From: Apibacter mensalis | GTDB taxonomy: Bacteria > Bacteroidota > Bacteroidia > Flavobacteriales > Weeksellaceae | Reading direction: 5' to 3' | Assembly (NCBI RefSeq): GCF_001418685.1 | Contig: NZ_LIVM01000015.1 | Coordinates: 1 to 59,753 of the forward strand | DNA length: 59,753 nt | Shown: one piece after another, positions 9,413 to 17,678 of the stretch | Position numbering within the stretch: position 1 is the stretch's first letter | Layout of the letters: each line of letters opens with the position of its first letter | Program-made: the position numbers and the translations under genes | The notes under the pieces: generated by a model | What the model was told of the DNA's origin: nothing | Database searches by the model: none | The model's input: the letters and a program-made list of their open reading frames with translations, nothing else

Positions 9413-10288
9413 TTAATCTTCATCAATAAAACGTTTAGTAATGGGAGAGTAGGAATCTATGCGGCGATCTCTTAAAAAAGGCCAATGTACTCGGTAACTG
9501 TCTGATTTATCGGTTTCAATTTCCACTACCAGCACTTCCTCATTTTCATGAGAGGCTTGTTGTAATACAGTGCCAAACGGATTAGATACAAAAGAACCTC
9601 CCCAAAATTTCATCTTACCGTCCTGTTCGTACCCCACTCGATTTACACTTACTGTATGAACTCCATTGGCAATGGCATGGCTTCTTTGTATGGTTTGCCA
9701 AGCATTGTATTGCTCACTATTAGTGTCTTCATCCTGAGTTGAAGCCCAACCGATAGCTGTTGGATAAAATAATATTTCAGCACCCAATAAAGCCGTAATA
9801 CGAGAAGCTTCCGGATACCATTGATCCCAACAAATCAAAACTCCAATTTTAGCATACTTGGTTTGAAAAACCTTATAACCTAAATCGCCCGGAGTAAAAT
9901 AAAATTTTTCATAGTATGCCGGATCATCAGGAATATGCATTTTACGGTATTTTCCAAGATATTGACCATCTGCATCAATAATAGCGGTAGTATTATGATA
10001 TAATCCTTTTGCTCTTTTCTCAAAAAGAGAAGCGACAATAACTACATTAAGTTCAGCAGCTATTTTCCCTAATCTGTCAGTTGTTGGTCCAGGTATGGTT
10101 TCTGCTATTTTAAAATTATCGTAATTTTCTACATCACAAAAATATAAGGATGTAAACAATTCTTGTAGACAAACTATTTGAGCACCATTAGAAGCTGCTT
10201 TTTTAATCCCCTCAATTGCTTTTTCTATATTATGCTCAATATGGTGGGAACAGCTGGATTGTACCAATCCGATTTTTACTTTTGCCAT
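9413..10288 (-). CDS. aguB: N-carbamoylputrescine amidase (carbon-nitrogen hydrolase)
   Basis: 291 residues of the nitrilase superfamily with the Glu-Lys-Cys triad visible: Glu in CLQELFTS (near residue 43), Lys in KYRKMHIPDDP (near 115) and Cys in LICWDQWYPE (near 150). The MHIPDDPxYYEKFYF and CWDQWYPE boxes, and RVHWPFLRDRRID near the end, are those of AguB, which converts N-carbamoylputrescine to putrescine, CO2 and ammonia in the agmatine route. No agmatine deiminase gene is in the window. It lies between hemG (58 bases) and DUF4271 (24 bases) on the same strand, an odd pairing of polyamine and heme genes. Confidence 0.92.
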   Translation of the reverse strand: MAKVKIGLVQSSCSHHIEHNIEKAIEGIKKAASNGAQIVCLQELFTSLYFCDVENYDNFKIAETIPGPTTDRLGKIAAELNVVIVASLFEKRAKGLYHNTTAIIDADGQYLGKYRKMHIPDDPAYYEKFYFTPGDLGYKVFQTKYAKIGVLICWDQWYPEASRITALLGAEILFYPTAIGWASTQDEDTNSEQYNAWQTIQRSHAIANGVHTVSVNRVGYEQDGKMKFWGGSFVSNPFGTVLQQASHENEEVLVVEIETDKSDSYRVHWPFLRDRRIDSYSPITKRFIDED

Positions 10289-10346
10289 TATTTAAAATTG
10301 TATTTTCAAGGTTTTTCACTTACAAAAATAAGTTATATTTTATAAA

Positions 10347-10895
10347 TTATGATCTTCCCCTACTATCAATTTGTGAATTGAACTCAGCAGCAAAAGTTTT
10401 AACCTGTTTCCAGTCTGTATATTCAATTATAGTTTTAGTGTTTGTAGGTCCTTTGGTAATCGTCATAATTAGCTTAATCATGAGCTTATCAAAAATGGAA
10501 TAGGCAGGATAATTTAATAAGCCCCCAAAAAGACCTATATTTTTGGGTTCCCATTGAATTTTATCTAAAAATTTTTTAGCATAGGGGTTATTATCTACAT
10601 ATCTTCTTTCCTCATTTCTGGCTATTAAGCTTATTGAAAAAAAAGCATTAGGGATTGAATTCAATTCTTTATAATGAGTATTAATATATTTTTTTACTTT
10701 ATTTCTATGGAATCCATAACGAATACTGGCCCCGATAATTACACCATCATAGTTAGAAAGAGATGGAATCGGATCATTAATTGATACTATATCTACCGAA
10801 GCTTTTAAAATATTTGCTATGTATTTAGAAATTTTAATGGTATGCCCATCGGTAGAAGAATAAATAATTAAAACTCTTTTCTCTTTTGATGACAT
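10347..10895 (-). CDS. hemG: flavodoxin-type protoporphyrinogen oxidase HemG
   Basis: 182 residues, the same size as Escherichia coli HemG. It opens with the flavodoxin FMN-phosphate loop (LIIYSSTDGHT, residues 9-19), has GVIIGASIRYGFH near residue 50-62 and the FFSISLIARN segment near 85, all typical of menaquinone-dependent protoporphyrinogen IX dehydrogenase. This enzyme aromatises protoporphyrinogen while passing electrons to the quinone pool, so heme synthesis here is tied to respiration rather than oxygen. It is the first gene of the hemG-aguB-DUF4271-hemD run. Confidence 0.85.
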   Translation of the reverse strand: MSSKEKRVLIIYSSTDGHTIKISKYIANILKASVDIVSINDPIPSLSNYDGVIIGASIRYGFHRNKVKKYINTHYKELNSIPNAFFSISLIARNEERRYVDNNPYAKKFLDKIQWEPKNIGLFGGLLNYPAYSIFDKLMIKLIMTITKGPTNTKTIIEYTDWKQVKTFAAEFNSQIDSRGRS

Positions 10896-10921
10896 GTTAT
10901 AATATAGTTTTTTAGTGATTG

Positions 10922-10929
10922 CAAAAATA
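10922..10929 (-). promoter_or_regulatory. -7 box TATTTTTG for the hemG operon
   Basis: Minus-strand TATTTTTG, a perfect TAnnTTTG, 27 bases upstream of the hemG start. Confidence 0.45.
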
Positions 10930-11026
10930 CTTATAAAAAATCTAATAATCTTATTTATAAATGAAGCTTTTAGATATAAAAAAATTTCAAAAATGAAAAA
11001 AATAAATTTCAGATAAATATAATTAG

Positions 11027-11034
11027 TAAATTTG
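11027..11034 (+). promoter_or_regulatory. -7 box TAAATTTG for the hemolysin III gene
   Basis: TAAATTTG, a perfect TAnnTTTG, ends 16 bases before the ATG at 11051, implying a very short leader. Confidence 0.5.
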
Positions 11035-11050
11035 CTAAAAGGAATAGGGA

Positions 11051-11677
11051 ATGGCTAAAACAGTAAGAGACAAACAGGAATTACTAAATACTATATCCCA
11101 TGGAATGGGAATCGTGTTTGGGGTCGTCGGACTTATACTTTTATTAATCAAAAATAGGAATAGTAGTATATACAGCACCATAAGTATTTGGACTTTTGGA
11201 ATTTCACTTATTATATTATATACCTCTTCAACCGTTTATCATTTTTTTGTAGATGAAAACTTGAAGAAAAAGGCGCGTGTTTTAGATCACATGAGTATTT
11301 TTTTGCTGATTGCAGGTACGTATACGCCGATTTGCCTGATTGTCTTGGAAAAAAGTTCGGGGTGGACTCTTTTCACTATTGTTTGGATTATAGCGGCCTT
11401 AGGTATTTTTATGAAAATTTTTTTGACCGGTAAGGTTGATAAATTATCTTTACTCCTATATTTGGTTATGGGTTGGCTTTTGGTGTTCGACCTAAAGAAT
11501 ATAGCTAATACAATGACTTCTGAATCTTTATTGTTTTTAGTTCTGGGAGGAATATTTTATACTTTAGGAACTATATTTTATGCAAAGAATAAAATACCTT
11601 ATGCTCATTTTATATGGCATTTATTTGTATTAGGTGGAAGCATTTCTCATTATGTCATGGTGTATTATATTATTTGA
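11051..11677 (+). CDS. hemolysin III / TrhA (PAQR superfamily) membrane protein
   Basis: 208 residues with seven hydrophobic helices. The family's conserved polar residues are visible: NTISHGMG near residue 13, SSTVYHFF near 60, LDHMSIFLLIAGTYTP near 80-95 and HFIWHLFVLGGSISHY at the C-terminus. Bacterial hemolysin III (YqfA/TrhA) proteins are distant relatives of eukaryotic adiponectin receptors; in bacteria the role lies in membrane-lipid or fluidity homeostasis, and hemolysis is not established for most members. It ends 7 bases before the coaE start, so the two are likely co-transcribed. Confidence 0.93.
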   Translation: MAKTVRDKQELLNTISHGMGIVFGVVGLILLLIKNRNSSIYSTISIWTFGISLIILYTSSTVYHFFVDENLKKKARVLDHMSIFLLIAGTYTPICLIVLEKSSGWTLFTIVWIIAALGIFMKIFLTGKVDKLSLLLYLVMGWLLVFDLKNIANTMTSESLLFLVLGGIFYTLGTIFYAKNKIPYAHFIWHLFVLGGSISHYVMVYYII

Positions 11678-11684
11678 AAACGTA

Positions 11685-12272
11685 ATGAAAATAGTTGGAT
11701 TAACAGGAGGGATGGGTGTAGGAAAATCAACGGTAGCGAAGTTATTTGAAAACTTCGGGTTTCCGGTATATAATTCCGATACTAGAGCTAAGGAGTTAAT
11801 GGTTGAAAATAATGACCTCAAAATGAAGATAATTTCACTATTAGGAAAGGAAGCCTATGAGGGAGAAACTTTAAATAGAAAATTTGTAGCAAAAAAGATC
11901 TTTTCTAATAAAGATCTTTTAAAAAAGCAAAATTTTTTAGTGCATACAGCTTTACGAAAAGACTTTGAATTATGGAAAAGTAAACAAAATACTGTTTTGG
12001 GTATCAAAGAAGCTGCCATTTTATTTGAAAGTGGGGCTTACCAAGATTGCGATTATACTATAGCAGTTACTTCTCCTGATTCCGTACGAATGCAAAGAAT
12101 CATATCCAGAGATCATTTATCCGAATCTGAAATTAAAGAACGACTTCAACATCAATGGCCTCAGAAAAAAATTGTTGAACTATCCACATTTCTTATTAAT
12201 AATGATTCTGATTATGAAAATTTAAAGATTCAAGTCATTCATATCATAAACATCTTAAAAACTAAAATTTAA
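11685..12272 (+). CDS. coaE: dephospho-CoA kinase
   Basis: 195 residues from the ATG at 11685. A longer in-frame start at 11634 would overlap the hemolysin III gene and add 17 residues that do not fit the family, whereas the chosen start gives the typical MKIVGLTGGMGVGKST beginning. The P-loop is GGMGVGKS at residues 8-15; KEAAILFESG and the RISRDHLSESEIKERLQHQW segment near residue 135-155 are standard CoaE lid and CoA-site features. It phosphorylates dephospho-CoA in the last step of coenzyme A synthesis. It converges with the rsmB-like gene with 4 bases between stop codons. Confidence 0.95.
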   Translation: MKIVGLTGGMGVGKSTVAKLFENFGFPVYNSDTRAKELMVENNDLKMKIISLLGKEAYEGETLNRKFVAKKIFSNKDLLKKQNFLVHTALRKDFELWKSKQNTVLGIKEAAILFESGAYQDCDYTIAVTSPDSVRMQRIISRDHLSESEIKERLQHQWPQKKIVELSTFLINNDSDYENLKIQVIHIINILKTKI

Positions 12273-12282
12273 TATTTTAGTT
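12260..12282. terminator. bidirectional AT-rich hairpin between convergent genes
   Basis: Inverted repeat AACTAAAAT / ATTTTAGTT around a 5-base loop, spanning the stop codons of coaE and the rsmB-like gene. It has low GC, so the strength is uncertain. Confidence 0.4.
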
Positions 12283-13491
12283 CGTTCGTAAAAGTTTAGC
12301 CATATAAAATCCATCAAAACCACATACTGAAGGCATTAATTTTTTCTCCTCAATCAGTTGATAATTGGAGTTTTCATTCAAAAATTTTTCAACTTGTAAA
12401 GTATTTTCAGAAGGTAAAATAGAACAGGTAGCATAAACTAAGATTCCATCTTTCCTTACAAGCTTAGAGTGATTTTGCAATATTTGTCTTTGTTCTTCCT
12501 TAACGCGGTTAATAAATTCTTCATTTAATTTCCATTTAGCATCGGGATTACGTCTTAGCACACCTAAACCGGAACAGGGTGCATCTATTAATACTCTATC
12601 TGCGCTGTTTTCCAGCCTTTTTAAAGTTTTAGAATCTTCAATCACTTTAGTCTGTATATTATAAGCCCCATTTCTTCGAGCTCTTTGCTTAAGTGTCTGC
12701 AGTTTCCATTCATGAATGTCCATAGCAATGATTAGTCCCTTGTTTTCCATTAAAGCAGCAAGATGTAAAGTTTTTCCACCGGCTCCGGCACAAGAATCAA
12801 TAACTCTCATTCCCGGCTTTACATCTGCAAATTCTCCCACTCTTTGCGAAGAAGCATCTTGTATTTCAAATAAACCGTCTTTAAAAGCTTGAGTTTTGAA
12901 AATATTTTTCTTCTCTTCCATAATAAGAGCATTTTTATAGCCTTTAATAAAATTAACGATTATATTTTCTACCATTAAAACTTCTTTAAGTTCTTCAGCA
13001 GTTATCTTAAGAGAATTAGCCCGAATAATGGTCTGCGCCGGGGTATTTAAAGCTTTCATTTCATGACTCCACTCGTCGCCCAGTTCAGATTCCAATACCA
13101 TTTGCATCCATTCAGGAATAGAATATTTAATGGCAAGGGTAGGAAAAGGAAGTTTAAAACGATCCTTAATTTTTTTTATATATACTTTTTCAAATTCGGG
13201 AAAAGGTTGAAGCTCAATTTTATTACGAAGTAAATAAGTTGCAATTAATACATTAATTGATTCGGGAGAAAGCTTCCGATTCGCAAAAAATTCCAACTGG
13301 TTTTTCCAGCGAATAATTTCATAAAATGATTCAGAAACAAAGCCTCGGTCTTTACTGCCCCATTTTTTATTGAATTTTAAAGTTCTTTCCAGAACTTTAT
13401 CTGCATATTTATTTGGTTCAAAAAAACTTTCTTCTAAAGCTTTATGTAAGCCTATAATTAAATTTCTATGTAACTTTATCTTTGAATTCAT
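12277..13491 (-). CDS. RsmB/NOP-family RNA cytosine-C5 methyltransferase
   Basis: 404 residues. An N-terminal NusB-like helical part (about 1-150) is followed by a SAM-dependent methyltransferase domain with motif I VIDSCAGAGGKTLHLA (about 232-247), the motif IV catalytic DAPCSGLGVLRRNPDAKW (about 303) and motif VI ATCSILPSEN, which holds the second Cys of the two-Cys mechanism. This is the RsmB/RsmF/NSUN group that makes m5C in rRNA; the N-terminal domain favours an RsmB-like 16S rRNA enzyme, but I cannot fix the target base. A clean -7 box lies just upstream, at 13509-13516. Confidence 0.9.
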   Translation of the reverse strand: MNSKIKLHRNLIIGLHKALEESFFEPNKYADKVLERTLKFNKKWGSKDRGFVSESFYEIIRWKNQLEFFANRKLSPESINVLIATYLLRNKIELQPFPEFEKVYIKKIKDRFKLPFPTLAIKYSIPEWMQMVLESELGDEWSHEMKALNTPAQTIIRANSLKITAEELKEVLMVENIIVNFIKGYKNALIMEEKKNIFKTQAFKDGLFEIQDASSQRVGEFADVKPGMRVIDSCAGAGGKTLHLAALMENKGLIIAMDIHEWKLQTLKQRARRNGAYNIQTKVIEDSKTLKRLENSADRVLIDAPCSGLGVLRRNPDAKWKLNEEFINRVKEEQRQILQNHSKLVRKDGILVYATCSILPSENTLQVEKFLNENSNYQLIEEKKLMPSVCGFDGFYMAKLLRTN

Positions 13492-13508
13492 TCGTATGAA
13501 AATATTTA

Positions 13509-13516
13509 CAAATATA
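13509..13516 (-). promoter_or_regulatory. -7 box TATATTTG for the rsmB-like gene
   Basis: Minus-strand TATATTTG, a perfect TAnnTTTG, 18 bases upstream of the start codon at 13491. Confidence 0.5.
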
Positions 13517-13609
13517 TAGGTAAATTATAACATGTAAGTATATTTAAGCAAATGTTAAAAATAATAAAGTTTACATTTATAATTACTTAACAACAAAATA
13601 AATAGAACA

Positions 13610-14314
13610 ATGAAAGTATATTTTATTCCGGGATTAGGAGCAAAATGTAATTGCTTCAAATTTATTGTGCTCCCTAAAGGATTTGAAAAAGTTTATATAG
13701 AATGGCATCTTCCTGAAAAAAATGATTCCTTATGTACTTATGTACAAAAGATGGCCGAAAACATAGATCAATCTGAACCTTTTATATTAGTTGGCTATTC
13801 ATTTGGAGGTGTGATAGCTCAAGAAATGAATAAATTTATGAAACCTGAAAAAACCATACTTATCGCTAGTATGAAAGATAGTATTCAAATACCCGGATTG
13901 TTTAAAATTTTAAAGAAAATGAAATTTGCAACATGGTTTCCCATGAAATTTTTTACCGGTAAAAAAATGCTGTCTTATGCATTTATAAGGTCTGTTTATT
14001 TCAATATAAAACCTTCCAATAATCAAAAAAGGAATCAAATCAAATTAGATGAGTTTATGGTTGATTTAGATTCAGATTACTTTAAATGGTCTATTGAGCA
14101 AATCATAAATTGGTTGCCTGAAAAGGAATGTGAGAAAATTTACCAAGTACATGGTACTAAAGATATTGTTTTTCCATTTAAAAAGATTCATAATAGCTAT
14201 TTGAATACTAAAAATCAAGGTCTTGAAATAGTAGAAAAAGGATCTCATCTTTTAGTTTTAGAATTACCTAAAAAAGTAAATAAAGCATTAGAAAAAATAT
14301 TATTAGATAAGTAA
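13610..14314 (+). CDS. alpha/beta hydrolase
   Basis: 234 residues with a compact alpha/beta hydrolase fold: FIPGLGAK oxyanion-side loop at residues 5-12, nucleophile elbow VGYSFGGV (Ser near residue 66), an acid in HGTKDIVFP (near 185) and the catalytic His in KGSHLLVL (near 215). No signal peptide, so probably cytoplasmic. The substrate is unknown; such short hydrolases in Bacteroidota range from esterases to thioesterase-like proteins. It stands between a divergent neighbour and the porP/sprF gene, with about 125 bases of AT-rich DNA on each side. Confidence 0.85.
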   Translation: MKVYFIPGLGAKCNCFKFIVLPKGFEKVYIEWHLPEKNDSLCTYVQKMAENIDQSEPFILVGYSFGGVIAQEMNKFMKPEKTILIASMKDSIQIPGLFKILKKMKFATWFPMKFFTGKKMLSYAFIRSVYFNIKPSNNQKRNQIKLDEFMVDLDSDYFKWSIEQIINWLPEKECEKIYQVHGTKDIVFPFKKIHNSYLNTKNQGLEIVEKGSHLLVLELPKKVNKALEKILLDK

Positions 14315-14439
14315 ATGATAAAAATTGATAAAAATTGATAATAAAAAATTAAAAACATTAGTAATACTTAAAATATTTCTTTTTATTAAGTTTGTACCAT
14401 ATATATTAATGTATTTAGATTCTAATTTAATAAATCCTA

Positions 14440-15405
14440 ATGAGATCATCTCGACTTTTTTCATTTTTAATACTAATTTTTTTTCTGACCCATGCAAAAT
14501 TATACGGGCAACAAAGTATTCCATTTGATCAGCAATACCTATTATCGGATAAAGTATTGATTAATCCGTCCTATACAGGATCTACCGATGATATTGTTTT
14601 AAAAGCAACGTATCATCATCAATTTAGTAATTTTAATGAAAGTCCAAATACGCAAACTATAAGCACTCATTTTAATGCTTTTGACAGGGTAGGATTAGGA
14701 GCTTACTTTTTCAGGGATGAAAATGGACCTATAACCCTTACGGGGGTAAATATATCGGGAGCTTATCATATTCCCTTAACAGATGAAGAAAATAGATCGG
14801 AAAGTCAGTTTTCATTCGGTACGTCATTCAGTTTTTTTTCTCAATCTTTTGAATATTCCAAATTGAGACCGGAGGATGCTAATGATCCTATTTTATATGG
14901 AGATAAATCCGTATTTTTGCCCTATTTGAATTTAGGAATGTCAGTTGCTTATGAAGGCTTTTTTGCAGGTGTGTCTGTGCAAGATATACCTCTGGGGGAA
15001 AACAAACCGGTTGTAAATTCAATAGAGCCATCGCCCTCTTGGTATTACCTGAATTTAGGCTACAATTGGGAATTAGCTGATTCTTTTTTTTTAGATCCCT
15101 CACTTATGATGAGTTTAAATACAAATTCGGAAAGGATGATAGATTTAAATTTGAAAGCAACATATAAGGATGATCTTAATGCTTTTGCATTAGGTGTGAG
15201 CTATAGGACCGCAAAAGATTCGCATGTTAGCGGAGGTCTTTCTGTTACTCCTTTTTTGCAAGCAGATTTGGGTAGACTAAATTTTACTTTCGGATATAAT
15301 TTTGGAATAACAGATGTTTTCAAGAAAGGAGGAGATGGATTGTTAGTAGGTTTAGGATATAATTTAGAAAACTTTATAAATCCACAAGGATTTCGTTATA
15401 GATAG
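14440..15405 (+). CDS. PorP/SprF-family type IX secretion-associated outer-membrane protein
   Basis: 321 residues. A signal peptide (basic start, hydrophobic core, cleavage near LYG-QQ) is followed by the PorP/SprF hallmark DQQYLLSDKVLINPSYTGS, then alternating beta strands with Gly-rich turns and a C-terminal strand ending in an aromatic/basic residue, as expected for an outer-membrane barrel. In type IX secretion such proteins partner with a large SprB-like or gliding-type protein; no such partner is nearby, so its cargo is unknown. The idi gene begins 17 bases downstream and is probably on the same transcript. Confidence 0.88.
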   Translation: MRSSRLFSFLILIFFLTHAKLYGQQSIPFDQQYLLSDKVLINPSYTGSTDDIVLKATYHHQFSNFNESPNTQTISTHFNAFDRVGLGAYFFRDENGPITLTGVNISGAYHIPLTDEENRSESQFSFGTSFSFFSQSFEYSKLRPEDANDPILYGDKSVFLPYLNLGMSVAYEGFFAGVSVQDIPLGENKPVVNSIEPSPSWYYLNLGYNWELADSFFLDPSLMMSLNTNSERMIDLNLKATYKDDLNAFALGVSYRTAKDSHVSGGLSVTPFLQADLGRLNFTFGYNFGITDVFKKGGDGLLVGLGYNLENFINPQGFRYR

Positions 15406-15422
15406 AAGAATTTTTTAAAAAG

Positions 15423-15938
15423 ATGACAGAATATGTAATTTTAGTAAATGAGAATGATGAGGTATTAGGAGAAATGGAAAAGCAAGAAGCTCATGAAAAA
15501 GGTTTATTGCATCGAGCATTTTCAATTTTTATTTTTAACAAAAAAAAGGAACTTTTAATACAACAAAGGGCTAAAATAAAATATCATTCATCATTGAAAT
15601 GGACTAATGCCTGTTGCAGCCATCCAAGAGTTGGTGAGAGTTATTTAGAAGGAGCCCATCGAAGACTTAATGAGGAATTAGGTTTTGATTGTGAATTGTA
15701 TAAAAAGTTCGATTTTATTTATAAAGCAGAGGTTGGGGACGGACTGGTTGAACACGAATATGATCATGTTTTCATAGGGCAATACGATGGGGAAATAGTT
15801 ATAAATCCATTAGAAGTGGAATCTATAAAATGGATAAATCTTATTGATTTAAAAAAAGATATGGACCTATATCCTAATCATTATACAGAATGGTTTAAGA
15901 TTATATTTGATAAATATGAAAAATATATTGAACATTAA
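15423..15938 (+). CDS. idi: isopentenyl-diphosphate delta-isomerase, type I
   Basis: 171 residues with the type I IDI (Nudix-fold) pattern: LLHRAFSIFIFN near residue 28-40, the catalytic Cys in TNACCSHPR (near 66), the metal-binding RRLNEELGF (near 84-92) and the second catalytic acid in VEHEYDHVF (near 113). It interconverts IPP and DMAPP for isoprenoid, hence menaquinone, synthesis. Spacing of 17 bases after the porP/sprF gene suggests read-through transcription without a functional link. Confidence 0.95.
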   Translation: MTEYVILVNENDEVLGEMEKQEAHEKGLLHRAFSIFIFNKKKELLIQQRAKIKYHSSLKWTNACCSHPRVGESYLEGAHRRLNEELGFDCELYKKFDFIYKAEVGDGLVEHEYDHVFIGQYDGEIVINPLEVESIKWINLIDLKKDMDLYPNHYTEWFKIIFDKYEKYIEH

Positions 15939-15967
15939 ATAGGTTAATTTATAAATACATTAAAAAA

Positions 15968-16378
15968 ATGGTATCTCAGATAGAATTTGTTCTTAAAGAA
16001 CGAAATAGAGGTTTTCATTTAATTACTGATGAAATTATCAGTAAGTTACCCTCTTTACCTTCAACCGGAATACTGCATCTTTTCATTAAGCATACCTCGG
16101 CAGGATTAACTATTAATGAAAATACCGATCCGGAGGTTAGATTCGATTTAGAAAACATTTTTAATCATGTAGTTCAAGAAGGAGAACCCTATTATACTCA
16201 TATTTATGAAGGTGAAGACGATATGCCGTCTCATGCTAAATCCATAATTGCAGGAATGAATTTATCCATACCTATAACTAATGGAAAGCTTAATTTAGGA
16301 ATATGGCAGGGCATATATCTATGTGAATTTAGAAATAGGGGAGGAAATAGAAAAATGGTAGCTACCATTTTAAGCTAA
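15968..16378 (+). CDS. YjbQ/UPF0047 family protein
   Basis: 136 residues covering the whole UPF0047 fold. The family signature GILHLFIKHTSAGLTINENTDPEV is present around residues 35-58, as is HAKSIIAGMNLSIPITNGKL near 95-115 and the C-terminal GxWQGIYLCEFR. Some members are annotated as having thiamine-phosphate synthase activity in vitro, but the physiological role is unsettled. It follows idi by 29 bases and converges with the membrane-protein gene at 16449. Confidence 0.93.
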   Translation: MVSQIEFVLKERNRGFHLITDEIISKLPSLPSTGILHLFIKHTSAGLTINENTDPEVRFDLENIFNHVVQEGEPYYTHIYEGEDDMPSHAKSIIAGMNLSIPITNGKLNLGIWQGIYLCEFRNRGGNRKMVATILS

Positions 16379-16448
16379 ACATACTTTTTGTATTTTCTCC
16401 ATTCTTTTTTATCCCTTTGTGAGATTTAAAATTAACTTAAGGCTCTTT

Positions 16449-17669
16449 TTATTTTTTACATAGTAAGCGTTGGTATAGATAAAGCAAATACATGGAAGAA
16501 CTCAGAGGAAACAACAGACTACTCCAAGATAAAATACAGAAATAATTAGGGATTAATTCTTTTCCTAAATAAATGAAAAAGCCTTGTAAAAATAATAAAG
16601 TTTCTGAAATAAAATAGAAAATTAAAAAAAGAAGAGTTCCTATCTCTATTAGTTTATTTTTGCTATCGATCCATTGATTTTGTAACATAAGCAAAGCAAA
16701 TGATAAAGTAGTATACATGCCTAAAACTTCTAAATGAATAAATCCTAAACGTAAGTTTTTTATCTCGTGAGATAATTGAGCTATTTTCGGATCGAAAAGA
16801 AATAATTGAAAAAAATTTTTTAATATAAAGGATAGAATAAAACAAATGTATAAAATATATAAGATAAAATAATTTGATTTTATACTTTTTAGTAAATAGG
16901 GTTGAATAAATTTTAAAAATACAATTAATGCTGTTATATTACAGAGAATTCCTATACAATAAGAAAAATAGATATAAAAGGAATGAATAAACCAGCTAAG
17001 AGGTAAACCGAATAGTAATAGTATCCCTGCTAACACCGAAACATAAAAACAGTTAGCAATTTTGGGCGGAATAAGGTATGAATTTAAATAAATTAATCGT
17101 AGTAATAAAGCCAAAGATCCCAATAAAAACCAACCGTTGATTTGGAAGTGAAGATAGAATTGTATGCATATTGAATATAATACAGAACTTTTACCTAATG
17201 TTCCCATAATTATGCCTAATCCCCAAATCCCCAAGGAAGATATAAGCATACAAATTAAAGCGGATTTAAGAAAAATGTTGCTTATATCTTTAAGATTAAC
17301 TAAATTTTTGAAAGTTATATAACAAAAGTAATAGGAACAAAGAATATGTAAGCTTGAAAATAAAATTGAAAATAAACCATAACCCTGAACTGGAAAACTT
17401 AAAAACATGCCTACAATAGTCAATTGAGTAATCCAAAATAAGATAGAATAAGAGGATTTATTTTTTTTATTTTTAGGAATAAAATACAGATAAATTAAGA
17501 TATAAAATATTTGATATAACCATCCTAGTATGGCAATATGAGAATGAGTATGCAAAAAATTGCCATACGGAAAACTTATAGAATAATATTGAAATATCCT
17601 AAGTATAAATCCCAGAGTTCCTGCAATAAATAAATTTAAAAAGCTTACAGCTGTCCACTTTTTAATCAT
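16449..17669 (-). CDS. His-rich 12-TM membrane protein of the NO/iron-sulfur stress operon
   Basis: 406 residues, almost entirely hydrophobic, with about twelve helices. Intramembrane histidines are striking: HTHSH at about residues 40-44 before AILGWLYQ, one in YLHFQINGWFLLGSL near 170, one in SWFIHSFYIYF near 220 and one in RLGFIHLEVLGMYTTLSFA near 310. This pattern resembles heme- or copper-binding membrane proteins, either the heme-copper oxidase subunit I/NorB fold or NnrS, but the full set of oxidase ligands is not certain by eye. It is the third gene of an operon after an Rrf2 regulator and RIC, 9 bases after RIC. A role in nitric oxide response is an inference from that context. Confidence 0.6.
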   Translation of the reverse strand: MIKKWTAVSFLNLFIAGTLGFILRIFQYYSISFPYGNFLHTHSHIAILGWLYQIFYILIYLYFIPKNKKNKSSYSILFWITQLTIVGMFLSFPVQGYGLFSILFSSLHILCSYYFCYITFKNLVNLKDISNIFLKSALICMLISSLGIWGLGIIMGTLGKSSVLYSICIQFYLHFQINGWFLLGSLALLLRLIYLNSYLIPPKIANCFYVSVLAGILLLFGLPLSWFIHSFYIYFSYCIGILCNITALIVFLKFIQPYLLKSIKSNYFILYILYICFILSFILKNFFQLFLFDPKIAQLSHEIKNLRLGFIHLEVLGMYTTLSFALLMLQNQWIDSKNKLIEIGTLLFLIFYFISETLLFLQGFFIYLGKELIPNYFCILSWSSLLFPLSSSMYLLYLYQRLLCKK

Positions 17670-17678
17670 TCTATTGCC

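Noticed and set aside
11634-11684. Longer start for coaE
   Set aside because: The upstream Met lies inside the hemolysin III gene and adds residues not seen in CoaE; MKIVGLTGG at 11685 is the natural start.
14303-14528. Overlapping open frames on both strands before the porP/sprF gene
   Set aside because: Low-complexity AT-rich frames overlapping the signal peptide of a well-supported gene; no independent evidence.
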